DNA from: Trichomonas vaginalis G3
Taxonomy: Eukaryota; Parabasalia; Trichomonadida; Trichomonadidae
Assembly (NCBI RefSeq): GCF_026262505.1
Contig: NC_067206.1
Coordinates: 10,270,651 to 10,334,650 of the forward strand
Length of the DNA stretch: 64,000 bases
Direction of reading: 5' to 3'
The notes beneath the pieces are model-generated. The model saw nothing but the letters and a program-made list of their open reading frames with translations, was not told the origin of the DNA and did no database searches. Of this stretch, positions 39,443 to 49,596 are shown piece by piece (the stretch's first letter is position 1; each line of letters opens with the position of its first letter). The position numbers and the translations under genes are program-made.

Positions 39443-42400
39443 GTATTCATGTAGATGAAATACTATATATGACCATGTGTGATACTAAAGATATCAAAAT
39501 GTTCATTTTTAAGTGCAATAGAAGGGTTATCTCTCGTAAAATCTCAATTTAAGGAAGATTTAGAAAGAACTCCTTTCCTAAGTAGATAGTGTGTGGTTTC
39601 TGTCTTTTGGTTGATCAGGAACTATGAAATTAAGTCGGACAGAAAGAAGTTCTTTCCAAAACAGACTCCAAATGAGTTGTTCGAAAAGAACTTCCTTCTG
39701 TATATGGATAATTGTAGTTACCGCACTGAAGTATGTGATTGTGATGATGGAGTTCTCGATAAATCTAAAATCGGATTAAGATTAATTGAAAACTCAAGTA
39801 ATTCTTTGAAATCTTGTGTTGTCTGGCACTATAATAACCAAAGAATGAGAATATTATGTTGAATGATGAGTACGTGTGCTCGGCATTCGCCGAGCGAATT
39901 GAGTTTAACGTACTATGAAAAGTGACAAATTTGGGCTTTTTTTCCTAGGGTTATGATCTCTTCCTTTCTGCTCAATACGACAGAAATGAAAGAATGAATT
40001 TGTACTCCCTAATTGATTACTACAATCTGTATCTATCTTTAACATAGAATTAGCTGCATTGTGATTTATACTCCAGAATTATTCAATTTAAGATCAACCT
40101 CGTAAATTTTAATCATATTGCACCAATACTCCTACGTTGAGATAAGAACATGATTATACATACCAAAGCCCCATATTAAAAATCAAAATTTAGCACCTCC
40201 ATTATGCAACCACATTATTCGTCGCAAATAAGTATATTTACGCATATTATGATGCATATTCACACAACTCGTATACATGAAAAGTTATTAAAATCAGACA
40301 AAATTATTGCAATAAGGAAAAAAAAACAACTTTATTATATATGTTAGTAATGAATTACAAATATTTCTACAAAGAATGCTCAATACTTCATATAATCTTC
40401 GAATATTTCTTATTACAAGTTAATACATTTTGACTCGAACATGATAAACAAAAGCTGACACGCTGATTACTACATTTATGAAAATATAGTACGTTTCCAT
40501 TCATCTGTTTACTTGTTTTTGTTGGAATAAAATCATTTTTTTTTTCTTTCATGAAATAAGAATTTTGCTGCGAAAGCAATATCTCTAACAATAATTAATA
40601 CATTACGTCAACTCTGGAATGAGTATTTATCAAATATGATATCAAAATCAAAAATTAGTTGTTTTTTATGAGTAAAAACGATGTAAATTGATTATTTGAC
40701 TAATTATCAAATACTTTGATTTTCCAAATTTTTTTCGAAATTGATTTTTTCATGTGAAAATTCAAATTGTTTAATTTCATTTTTGAAATTTTGAATTTTT
40801 TTTGGAATTTTGAGTTGATCAATTCAGCAGAATTGATAATGCTATTGCTTTAGGGCATACCACAAGGTGATGAATAAAAGGTGAACATTAACAAATTATT
40901 TTAAATCACAAATATCATCCTCATCAACTTTAATTCTAAAAAGAACTGTACTGAATTATGAAAATGCATGATTTACATTATTAAAATCTTTGAATGAAAA
41001 TAGTACAAGATAAGTTTTTATTCATTTTTAATTAGATTTAAACGAAAAACTACTCCATATTAAAATTTAAGTCGAGAAATCGTATTTTGTTCTTATTTGT
41101 TAGCATTTTGTAGACATTCTAATCTTGAATTAATTTGTTACATGATATTATTAACAAATTTAACTGAAAAAATATGTTAATATGGAATAAACCATGATTA
41201 TATAAGCTATCAATGCTATATATACATATGTAAAAGATTCATATTAACTCAATTAACAAAAATGATAGATTTTCATAAAGGTTCAATCTAGGTTCGTCCG
41301 AAAATTTTGATTTTTATATAGAAGACATAGTTTCATATACATAATTAAATTTTCAAACAAATTTGATCATACCATTTATTAAGCAGGATAGTATATTAAT
41401 TACTATCAGTATAAAAATATAAAAATGATTATATTTAATTATTGCATAATTTAGTCAAAGAGTTATAAGCCTCAAGTGATCGTTATCACCTTCAATGCAC
41501 GTATACTTTATTGATTCATAGATATTTAATCTATGTTTGACATGTTGTTGTCGTCATTCGTTTTGTTCCCATTCTTCCTAAGTTAGAATTAGAGAATACA
41601 CCATCCACATCATCTAATTTGGTCCTCAGCGATAGATTGGTTCATTTTGGAGGAGTCCCATCAGACAGTTTTCGAGCACCAAATATCAAATTTTAATGTA
41701 TACAAATCTTTAGTGATTTATCTCTTTTATGATGAGTAAAAGGTTTCTGCTCATCAACATTTGATTTCCGACATATATGATTTCTAATTGCAATTATTTA
41801 CTTTCTTTTTATAATCTAACTCTGTGACTCATACCATAAATTAATTATTGGAAAGTGTCAATATGTTTGGCACAACGCATGGCGGAAGATACCAAACCAT
41901 GCAGGGAATATGATACGTTTAAGATCTCCGAACTTTTTTCCAAAAATTTTCTATCGTTGCCCTACCTCTTTTTCTTGTTATCAAAAAATAATTTTAATAT
42001 TTGTTTATTTCATTACATACAATAAAATTTTAAAAACTCTATTTCTTCACAAGAAAATTTTTTTCCTTCATATGAAGAAACATTTTGTTCTCCATTTGAT
42101 GCTGAGTCTAAATCTCGATTTTTGAATTTTCTTCTTTTCAAATTTCTTTTTTCCAAATTAGAAGTTTAATTCAAATTTTCAATAGTTTATATATTTTCTC
42201 AAACCGTCTTAGATTTTCTCACTTTTTAGGGATTTTCTCTCAAAATATACAAAAATAGTAATACCAATACATGTGTCTAATATACTTTAAAACCATCGTG
42301 ATAAAATTCAAAAACGAAGAGTTCTTCTCTCCAAATTTTTTTCAAAATCAAAAAAATGAGATAAAAAAATACGTTTGGAAAATTCATTTTTAGCATTTTA

Positions 42401-42613
42401 GGAATTTTCTCACTTTTCTTCCAAATTGACATCCTTACTGGAACTCATTATCTTAATCAAATACATAATACTAAAATGCTTTTGATAAATTTAAATAACT
42501 TAGTGAATATCTCGGCAAAATTTACTTTCAATTTGGAAAAAGATTCAAAATATCACTTACAATAAGCACGATAAAAGCATATTTGCATGGAAATCCAATT
42601 TAAATTTTGAAAA

Positions 42614-44230
42614 ATGGGTCTTTACGAATCAGTTGAGGAGATACCACCTGATTTTTTTAATGATTTACTTGCCACTGACATTAAAATCAATGATCCTATT
42701 GTTAAGGCCATCTTATCATCAAGACTATTGACCCATAATAGTTTAGAAAATAATATTTTAACAAAAGTAGCTCAAACGAAACCAAATAATGTACGAGTAT
42801 TAGTTTATCAAGCAGTATTTTCGATAAATAGAATATCGCAGATACAATATCAAACAGAAATTCCCCAAGCTTTACTAATTTCATGTTATAATGCTCTTTT
42901 AGTTTTACAACGCTTTTGTTCATCTGTAGTAACTAAATGGCATACATGGCCTTCTCCATCAACAATGTCATCTACAGTTCCAACCGTATTATTTGATTCC
43001 TCAATAACAATCCTCGGCCATCCTCAAATACAAAATGCTACGGAATCTACTCTTCAAGGACATATCCGTCTTGAGATATTTTCAACAATTTTGATGTATT
43101 TATTATCACCAAATCAAGAAATCTACGAAACATATCCAAATCATCATTTTTATGCTCTCAACATGTCGAATCCTTTACCAATTATTAACATTGTTCTTAA
43201 TATAAAGAAATACAGCTCAAATTTTGCCAGAATTTGTTTAATTTTATGCTCTACCGGTTTAGGTTTTTGTAATTCATGGTCAGAACTACTTTCAGACTTT
43301 CATTTCTCATCTATTTTTCCTATTTTCGATTCATTACTTACAGCTCCAACAGAATCACAATTATCTTTATCAAATAGTCAAAATCCAGGCATTTATTTAG
43401 AGTTATTTGCCTTATTCTATCAAATACTATTATTGCCATACGATATTTTTGAGTCTTTACCTAAAGGAAGGCAATTTGTTGTTTCTGTTTTATTACCTTT
43501 GCAACAATTCAATGAAAAGAACTCTTTGACATATTTCCATTCCCTTGCGTTGAGTACATTAGTTCTATTGACATCAGATCCCGCTCTTTCTGCTTCTTTG
43601 AATGAACCTTTCACTGGAACTTTCGCATGTAAAAGTTCAGTTCATAGAGGAACATATGCTGATTTATTAGTTGAAATAATAACGAATACAACAGGTTCTG
43701 ACTTATCAAGAACTGCACCTCTTTTACCAGCAGTTGCCTGCATTATTCACAATATATCAGCACATGTCAAATCTTTTTCATTTTTCACATCAAACAGACT
43801 ATTTATATTTTTGAATCAGCTCATAGAAAGTGGTGATCGACAAGCTCCTAAACTTGTTCAAATTGTCATTGATGGAATAAACCAAATAATATCAGAACAG
43901 TTTGAAAATAACACGACAATATTGATGTTCGTCGTAAAGAACCAAAACACTTTCAAAATTCTGAAACAAAAAGGTTTGAATGTGAAATATATTTTGGATT
44001 TCATTGCAGCTTTCAAACACAAAGTAAAACAAAATGGAATTGTGAAATTGGGAACTGATGAAGCAGAAAAAATACTGAAGTCAATGAGTCCGAAACAGTT
44101 CATGGATGGTTATGAACCTCCTGGACCGAGAGGACATGTATTCACAGGAGAAATGGCGGAACTGTGGACAGATTGGATGAGAACTTTGGCAATGAGAGGA
44201 GATTCAAAAAATTCAATGAAAGTTGAATGA
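42614..44230 (+). CDS. HID1/dymeclin-family protein, 538 aa
   Basis: Host gene without introns. The C-terminal half matches the HID1 pattern closely: a Gly-(Ser/Thr)-x-ADLL motif (RGTYADLLVEI), then PLLPAVACIIHNISAHVKS, an FFTSNRL helix, and IDGINQIISEQFENNTTI followed by a KNQNTFKIL segment. In animals HID1 is a peripheral Golgi/trans-Golgi protein needed for dense-core vesicle and neuropeptide sorting. The N-terminal MG fits N-myristoylation, as in HID1 and dymeclin. It is shorter than the roughly 790-aa human protein and lacks the long linker before the C-terminal helix (TDWMRTLAM). An initiator-like TCACTTA lies at 42553-42559, about 55 bases before the ATG. The gene looks whole. Confidence 0.82.
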   Translation: MGLYESVEEIPPDFFNDLLATDIKINDPIVKAILSSRLLTHNSLENNILTKVAQTKPNNVRVLVYQAVFSINRISQIQYQTEIPQALLISCYNALLVLQRFCSSVVTKWHTWPSPSTMSSTVPTVLFDSSITILGHPQIQNATESTLQGHIRLEIFSTILMYLLSPNQEIYETYPNHHFYALNMSNPLPIINIVLNIKKYSSNFARICLILCSTGLGFCNSWSELLSDFHFSSIFPIFDSLLTAPTESQLSLSNSQNPGIYLELFALFYQILLLPYDIFESLPKGRQFVVSVLLPLQQFNEKNSLTYFHSLALSTLVLLTSDPALSASLNEPFTGTFACKSSVHRGTYADLLVEIITNTTGSDLSRTAPLLPAVACIIHNISAHVKSFSFFTSNRLFIFLNQLIESGDRQAPKLVQIVIDGINQIISEQFENNTTILMFVVKNQNTFKILKQKGLNVKYILDFIAAFKHKVKQNGIVKLGTDEAEKILKSMSPKQFMDGYEPPGPRGHVFTGEMAELWTDWMRTLAMRGDSKNSMKVE

Positions 44231-44795
44231 AAAAAAAAAAAACTAAAGTACCCGAAATAAGTTGTAGACATCTTTATACAGAGAATATGTTGCCTATATT
44301 GGCAAGAACATACTGATTTGATATTCTGAGATATTATCCAACTTTTGCGTGATTCTCAATCTTTTTGAATGTTTTTTGCTAAATCATGAATTTGGCATGT
44401 ATTATGATTCTCTATGTTGTTTATAATCATTTTTTGACTTATTTCAGGTACTCTATCTATTTTTATATATGAATTTTTGTTGTTATATTATATACTAAAC
44501 TTGTTTTTAATTTTATGTTTAATATTGGTAGATTATGGAAGAAAAGGAACAATTCAAACATGAGGAATTTCTTCATATTGAGTTATTTATCTCTATACAT
44601 GACAGTCTTGTCCATTATCATTCTTCTTCAAACATCAAATTTTGTTTTCAGTCTTAAGACAGTATACATAGAACACAATACCCACACTTATTACATTCTG
44701 AATCTCCAATAATTAGTTTTCGTTCAGAAATTTTAATCAAATTTTAAATTTTCGATAATATTATTATTCGAATTTGTCTTTTTTATAAATTATTA
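44231..44795. other. intergenic region between HID1 and ankyrin genes
   Basis: A run of A residues directly follows the HID1 stop, and ACTAAAG close behind contains TAAA, which is the polyadenylation signal type known in Trichomonas. A 65-codon hydrophobic ORF (44515-44712) is not supported by any context. Nothing else seen. Confidence 0.4.
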
Positions 44796-45446
44796 ATGTC
44801 GGGCCAAGACGTTGATGCAAACAAATTCATCGAGTGGCGAAGTAAATACAAATACTACATAGATTCATATCTTGCGTTGTATCAGCTGAAAACGGAAATA
44901 GAAGAAGAATTAAAGTCAATTCACAAAATGATTAAAACAGAATTGATTGATTCAAAGAAATTTCTTCCCGCAAATGTAGTAAAAGACATTTTAAATATCA
45001 TTCCATATAATAATCGCTATACAAAGTCATATTTATTTCTTGCCAAACTCATATCTGATGATTACCATGTTACAGAGGTCAGCAATGTTGCAATTGTTCC
45101 AAACTTCCTGTTATATAAAGAATATGGAATTAAATTAGACAAATCTGCCAATTTTAAAGAAATTAAGACAGATAATCTGGACATTCATACAGAAAATTCA
45201 ATATTCAAAGCAATCATGTATAATGACAAAGAAAAATTCATCTCATTCACAGAACGAGAAGGATTGGATGAAAACCAAAAACTTGTAAGCAATTTATATC
45301 CAGATTCTGATGAAAGATATTCATTACTTGAATTATGCTGTTATCATGGAGCAGCTGATTGTTTCAAGTTCTTAAGGATGCCCTTACATTCCATAAAAAT
45401 ACTTGAAATATATGATTATTATTGTAGTAAAACTTTGGGGCTCTAG
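44796..45446 (+). pseudogene. N-terminal part of a DUF3447-type ankyrin-repeat protein, truncated
   Basis: A 216-codon ORF with the conserved N-terminus of the Trichomonas ankyrin family: KYKYYIDSYLALYQLKTEIE, MIKTELIDSKKFLPANVVKD, ILNIIPYNNRYTKSYLFLAK, LISDDYHVTEVSN, LDIHTENSIFKAIMYNDKE and SLLELCCYHGAADCFKFLRM. Family members then continue into many ankyrin repeats, but here the frame ends about 17 residues after FLRM in unrelated sequence, and no ankyrin unit follows in the next kilobase. It is therefore a 3'-truncated copy, perhaps a gene fragment left by rearrangement. Expression as a short protein cannot be excluded. Confidence 0.8.
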
Positions 45447-45890
45447 ATCGCTTTCTATGTCGAGTTGAATGAGTTTTAAATTTTCAAAGAAATTCTGAAG
45501 AGTATTCAAAAGTGTAAAAATTTAAAAATAGAATAATATTTCCCCTTATTTCTACTAAAATAAACTTGAGTTGCAAGTAAATATTATTATTTCACAATAA
45601 TTATGAAATTTTCTCTACTTACACTAGAATGCACAGCACTTTTTTGGATTGCCGTTTACAATTTCCAAACAAAGCAAGATATGGGACACAGCAATGTCTT
45701 TTGTTAACTATGTTGTTCAACCTAGTTTAGGTACCATATCGTAAAGCTGTGTACCAAAAATCCAGAGATTTTTCCATGAATTGTTAGATCAATATGCAAT
45801 CATACTTATATTTCTAAAATAATCGAGTTGATACCAATGAATTCATGTTAAATTATAAAATATTGTATTTCATTGGTGAAAAATGAGTGG
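45447..45890. other. AT-rich interval before a MULE
   Basis: No ORF with support, no repeat found. It ends at the terminal repeat of the MULE at 45891. Confidence 0.4.
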
Positions 45891-46095
45891 GGGACAAACT
45901 CGCCCATTGTCACTTTTCATTAACCTTAAACTCGTAATTTTCATTATTTTTAATTAACCTTATTTCTTTCCCAATTCCTGATTTATTTTATTCACTTACT
46001 ATTAAAAGTCACATTTTAATAAAATATAATAATTTATTTATAGCATTTTTTACTATACTGTAATAAAAAATTAATTATAATAAATTAAATGTTTA

Positions 46096-46633
46096 TTAAA
46101 TCAAATGTTTTCTTTGCAATAATATTTTTAATGTTGAGTAAACAATGTTGGGATCAAGTGTATCATTTTTCAGACCTTTCTGAACAGCTTCAAGCATACT
46201 GATGCATTCGACTTTTTTTAAATTGTGTCATTTCTTCGAAATCTCTTGTTGAAACATTTCCGGAATGATCCCACTATCAAATGGGATATTAAGATCTTTG
46301 AAACACCTTAATTGTGCGTAAACACGGTCTTGATTTGATTCAAAATATCTTGTTAAATAAGATCTATAAAAATATGATGTAATTTGTTGTGATTTGTTTG
46401 GAAAAGGGGCAGAATGATTGTGGGTGTTAATACATTTTTCGTATGTGATACTTGTCATCGGGAAGTGTATCAACAAGGAAGCGACATGGACAATTCGGCC
46501 ACTTACAATTAAATTGGATTTGATTTCTTTCTTTCCTAGTTTTATATGAATAACTACAACCTGCTTGGATTTCTTGTTGCACTCCATACTTAAGCAACTC
46601 GATATATGTGAGTTCGTGATCTTGGATCTGCAT
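46096..46633 (-). pseudogene. MULE transposase remnant (N-terminus joined to C-terminus)
   Basis: The N-terminal frame reads MQIQDHELTYIELLKYGVQQ and a FAR1/FLYWCH-like zinc segment CKWPNCPCRF. The histidine pair (THNHS) follows in another frame, so at least one frameshift is present. After EISKK the sequence jumps to the C-terminal end that matches MULE-3 (61876-62244), ending at 46096. The DDE core between them is deleted. Confidence 0.75.
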
Positions 46634-46798
46634 TAAAATGAAATGATTTGAAAGAATAAAGAATTTTGAATATATTGATCTTATTTTGATAAGCTTGGTC
46701 GTGTTTTGAATAGCTTGGCCATCTAATTCAATTATGATCTTTGAAAATTAGGTGAAATAAAACTAAACATAAATGTAAAACTAGGGATATGAAATTTT

Positions 46799-47244
46799 GG
46801 TTGTACACCACTTGTATGTGCCGGATACCATTGTGTCAAATTTTTTCTGAAATTAACTTTAAAAGTACTAAGTAAGATCATGAGATATAGCAATATATGT
46901 TTAAACCAACTTATATTTTGGTTGTACACCACTTGTATGTGCCGGATACCATTGTGTCAAATTTTTTCTGAAATTAACTTTAAAAGTACTAAGTAAGATC
47001 ATGAGATATAGCAATATATGTTTAAACCAACTTATATTTTGGTTGTACACCACTTGTATGTGCCGGATACCATTGTGTCAAATTTTTTCTGAAATTAACT
47101 TTAAAAGTACTAAGTAAGATCATGAGATATAGCAATATATGTTTAAACCAACTTATATTTTGGTTGTACACAACTTGTATGTGCCGGATACCATTGTGTC
47201 AAATTTTTTCTGAAATTAACTTTAAAAGTACTAAGTAAGATCAT
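46799..47244. repeat. 121-bp tandem array in MULE-1 (about 3.7 units)
   Basis: GGTTGTACACCACTTGTATG starts at 46799, 46920 and 47041, and a one-base variant at 47162, so the period is exactly 121. Units are almost identical. One unit, inverted, sits in MULE-3 at about 61858-61972. Confidence 0.9.
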
Positions 47245-47619
47245 TTATTTTTGCATAATATAATGCCAATATGGTTTCTTTTGATTTTATTTCATTTATA
47301 AGCAAATCAGATTTACCCAAAAACTCCACTCCATAAGCGTTCATTTGCGAAATTAAAAAGTGACAATGGGCTAGTCTGTCCCTTTCTCAAAATTTTTTCG
47401 AAAATCATGTTTTTTCGAGTGTTTTTCTAAATCCGACAAAGAGTTGATATTAGACCACCAAAGTTATATATGATATGAAGATACCATATGTGATTCTAAA
47501 TGATGTATATTAATGGAAAAAATATATTCCTGTAAAGAAAAAAATAAGTTTTTATTAATTTGGAGGATTAGCAAGTTGATAGAACTCTCAGAAAAAATTG
47601 AGGGCTTTTTAATCCTCGT

Positions 47620-47774
<155 letters not shown>

Positions 47775-47787
47775 TAGTGGGGCTTCC

Positions 47788-47802
47788 AGGCACTTCGTGC
47801 CT
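47788..47802. repeat. mini-hairpin AGGCAC-TTC-GTGCCT at the left end of copy C
   Basis: A 6-bp perfect stem with a TTC loop, the same loop as in the copy A hairpins at 6014-6026 and 7003-7015. It lies 16 bases after the poly(A) run. Confidence 0.6.
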
Positions 47803-47898
47803 TCTAGCCCTGAAGATGTTTAGTATAAATGAAGTTCTTATATACGGGTCTTCCAGGAGCTTTTCACAAATTATATATGTTTTTCATGTTTTGTCAAG

Positions 47899-48060
47899 AT
47901 TTCATCGTAAAGACTTTGTCAAGATTTCATCGTAAAGACTTTGTCAAGATTTCATCGTAAAGACTTTGTCAAAACTTCATCGTAAAGACTTTGTCAAGAT
48001 TTCATCGTAAAGACTTTGTCAAAACTTCATCGTAAAGACTTTGTCAAAACTTCATCGTAA
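47899..48060. repeat. 25-bp direct repeat array, 7 units (iteron-like)
   Basis: Units of the form ATTTCATCGTAAAGACTTTG plus TCAAG start at 47899, 47924, 47949, 47974, 47999, 48024 and 48049, with no spacers. Two variants alternate (AAGATTTCATC and AAAACTTCATC). The regular spacing of about 2.4 helical turns resembles initiator-binding iterons. Confidence 0.9.
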
Positions 48061-48144
48061 AATCAGACAAAAATAATGTTTAGGGTAGAAGGTTAGATAT
48101 AACCTCTTTTCTAACCTCTTTTCTACCCTCTTGAATTTGTCAAG

Positions 48145-48244
48145 ACTTCTTCGTAAATGTTTTGTCAAGACTTCTTCGTAAATGTTTTGTCAAGACTTCT
48201 TCGTAAATGTTTTGTCAAGACTTCTTCGTAAAATCAGACAAAAA
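48145..48244. repeat. 25-bp direct repeat array, 4 units (iteron-like, variant)
   Basis: ACTTCTTCGTAAATGTTTTG plus TCAAG repeats at 48145, 48170, 48195 and 48220. The same 25-bp frame as the array at 47899-48060. Both arrays run into the same block (AAATCAGACAAAAATAATG...) that contains the near-palindrome GGTTAGATATAACC. Confidence 0.9.
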
Positions 48245-48345
48245 TAATGTTTAGGGTAGAAGGTTAGATATAACCTCTTTTCTAACCTCTTTTCTACCCT
48301 CTTGAATTTTCATGAAATTTACACCAAAAATATACTACTAGGGTC

Positions 48346-48600
48346 ATTTACGAAGAAATCTCAACAAAGTCTTTACGATGAAATCTCAACAAAACATAGA
48401 CAAGAAAGTTCATGAGAAATTAGATGAAGAAGTCTTAACAAAGTCTTTACGAAGAAATTCATGAAAATTCAAGAGGGTAGAAAAGAGGTTAGAAAAGAGG
48501 TTATATCTAACCTTCTACCCTAAAATATATTTTTGGGTCATTTACACTCATTTACGAAGAAATCTCAACAAAGTCTTTACGAAGAAGTCACAATAAAACA
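48346..48600. repeat. inverted iteron-like repeats and palindrome block before the methyltransferase gene
   Basis: TTTACGAAGAAATCTCAAC and TTTACGATGAAATCTCAAC at 48346-48460 and again at 48551-48600 are the reverse complement of the left arrays. Between them (48465-48530) lies an inverted copy of the GGGTAGAA...CTACCC block. The methyltransferase start follows 62 bases later. Confidence 0.8.
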
Positions 48601-48644
48601 TCTGTCAAAAACCGCTTTTCTGTCACTTTTCAGGAAAAAACATT

Positions 48645-48661
48645 TTTATTATATATATAAA
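48645..48661 (+). promoter_or_regulatory. start box of the methyltransferase gene
   Basis: TTTTTATTATATATATAAA (about 48643-48661) abuts the ATG at 48662. It has the same build as the start boxes of copies A and B, so the signal is shared between distant elements. Confidence 0.5.
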
Positions 48662-49480
48662 ATGAATTTTACAAAACCACCGTTACCCTTCTTTGGAAAT
48701 AAGAGTAGATGTAAAGATATTCTATTGAGAGAACTTAAGAAACTACCGAATGGTCTAACATTTGTAGACTTGTTCGGTGGAAGTTTCTATATATCTCATT
48801 TGTGCCATACAATATTCCCAGACTCAAAGATTATATGCAATGACTTCGACAACTATATGGACCGTCTCAAACATATTCCAGACACTAACAAAATATTGAA
48901 AGAGTTAAAAGAAAAGATACCTATAGGTAAGATGGAACGTATACCATTAGATAACAAAAATACTGTCAGAGAGGTTTTGAAAAAGGCAGAGTATATTGAC
49001 TGGGATAGTATATCTTCTAGACTATTATATAGTGGTTCTATAAGAGTTCATGACATTGAAACACTTATGTCAAACGTTTTATATCTTAACTATACAAATG
49101 TTTTCAAAGAGAACATAGAAAAATATACTGAGGGTATAGAGTTTGTGAGATGTCGTTGGACAGAGTTGTATGAAAAATACAAAGACAAGGAAAATGTTTT
49201 CTTTATAGTAGACCCGCCGTTCTATAACACATACGATTTTCAATACCAAGTAGACTGGACTTTGAGAGACTCTTTAGAAACTTTAGACGTTTTACATAAC
49301 CATCCATGCTTTTACTTTACATCCGATAAAAGTGGTTTGGAAACCGTTATGAGATGGTTAGAGGACATACATGACTATGAGTTTAGATATGATAGGATAG
49401 AATATGAGAGAGGTCCTATAAACCGGAAAAAGTGTCACAACAAAGAAATTTTATTGGTAAGTAAATGTGGTTTGAAATAG
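48662..49480 (+). CDS. dam: Dam-type (D12 class) DNA adenine-N6 methyltransferase, 272 aa
   Basis: The start MNFTKPPLPFFGNKSR is chosen over a longer frame because the start box ends there. Class motifs are present in the alpha order: N-terminal PFFGNKSR (the Dam PF-x-G-x-K-x-R signature), motif I FVDLFGGSF, SAM-pocket acidic residue in CNDFDN, and the catalytic motif DPPF (residues 184-187) followed by YNTYDF. The length matches bacterial and phage Dam enzymes (about 270-280 aa). The predicted reaction transfers methyl from S-adenosylmethionine to adenine N6, with GATC or a related site as target by family analogy. It looks whole although the rest of copy C is worn. A host role is possible: adenine methylation and Dam-like genes have been reported in T. 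vaginalis. Confidence 0.88.
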   Translation: MNFTKPPLPFFGNKSRCKDILLRELKKLPNGLTFVDLFGGSFYISHLCHTIFPDSKIICNDFDNYMDRLKHIPDTNKILKELKEKIPIGKMERIPLDNKNTVREVLKKAEYIDWDSISSRLLYSGSIRVHDIETLMSNVLYLNYTNVFKENIEKYTEGIEFVRCRWTELYEKYKDKENVFFIVDPPFYNTYDFQYQVDWTLRDSLETLDVLHNHPCFYFTSDKSGLETVMRWLEDIHDYEFRYDRIEYERGPINRKKCHNKEILLVSKCGLK

Positions 49481-49596
49481 GACTACTTGTTTTAGGTTTT
49501 TTCCATTGTGTCATTTACTTATTTGACGTGGCAGAAAGATATAGAGAATATGAAGATGAACCAATGCCTGCAAATGTTCAGTATATGTACTCGTAA
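49465..49596 (+). CDS. 43-aa single-pass membrane protein overlapping the methyltransferase end
   Basis: ORF in the +2 frame overlapping the last 16 bases of the methyltransferase. It begins MWFEIGLLVLGFFHCVIYLF, a clear transmembrane helix, followed by a charged tail DVAERYREYEDEP and ending NVQYMYS. The overlap suggests translational coupling. It might be a small membrane accessory protein. Unknown family. Confidence 0.4.
   Translation: MWFEIGLLVLGFFHCVIYLFDVAERYREYEDEPMPANVQYMYS

Larger units (their letters stand above)
37224..42613. other. 5.4-kb AT-rich host interval without a supported gene
   Basis: Short ORFs here (for example 37526-37858 on the minus strand and 39593-39862 on the plus strand) have no start context, no relatives in the window and no domain I recognise. 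The interval holds two nested inverted sequence pairs (37543/42419 and 38571/41951) and a hairpin at 39394-39442. The upstream region of the HID1 gene is at its right end. Otherwise I see nothing. Confidence 0.5.
45891..47382 (-). mobile_element. internally deleted Mutator-like element (MULE-1)
   Basis: Terminal inverted repeats of about 27 bp: GGGACAAACTCGCCCATTGT at 45891 onward, and its complement ending ACAATGGGCTAGTCTGTCCC at 47382, two mismatches overall. Inside, in minus orientation, are N-terminal and C-terminal transposase remnants (46096-46633) and a 121-bp tandem array (46799-47244) beside the 5' end. The catalytic middle of the transposase is gone. No clear 8-11 bp target-site duplication is visible at the ends. 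Confidence 0.8.

Noticed and set aside
39593-39862. 89-codon ORF with LLYMDN, thought of as a Tc1/mariner DDE motif
   Set aside because: A single short motif, no further catalytic residues, no terminal repeats found around it.
44515-44712. 65-codon hydrophobic ORF between HID1 and the ankyrin gene
   Set aside because: Hydrophobicity follows from T-rich DNA; no supporting signal.
47899-48244. CRISPR-like array
   Set aside because: The 25-bp units are contiguous with no unique spacers, and the host is eukaryotic. Iteron-like tandem repeats fit better.
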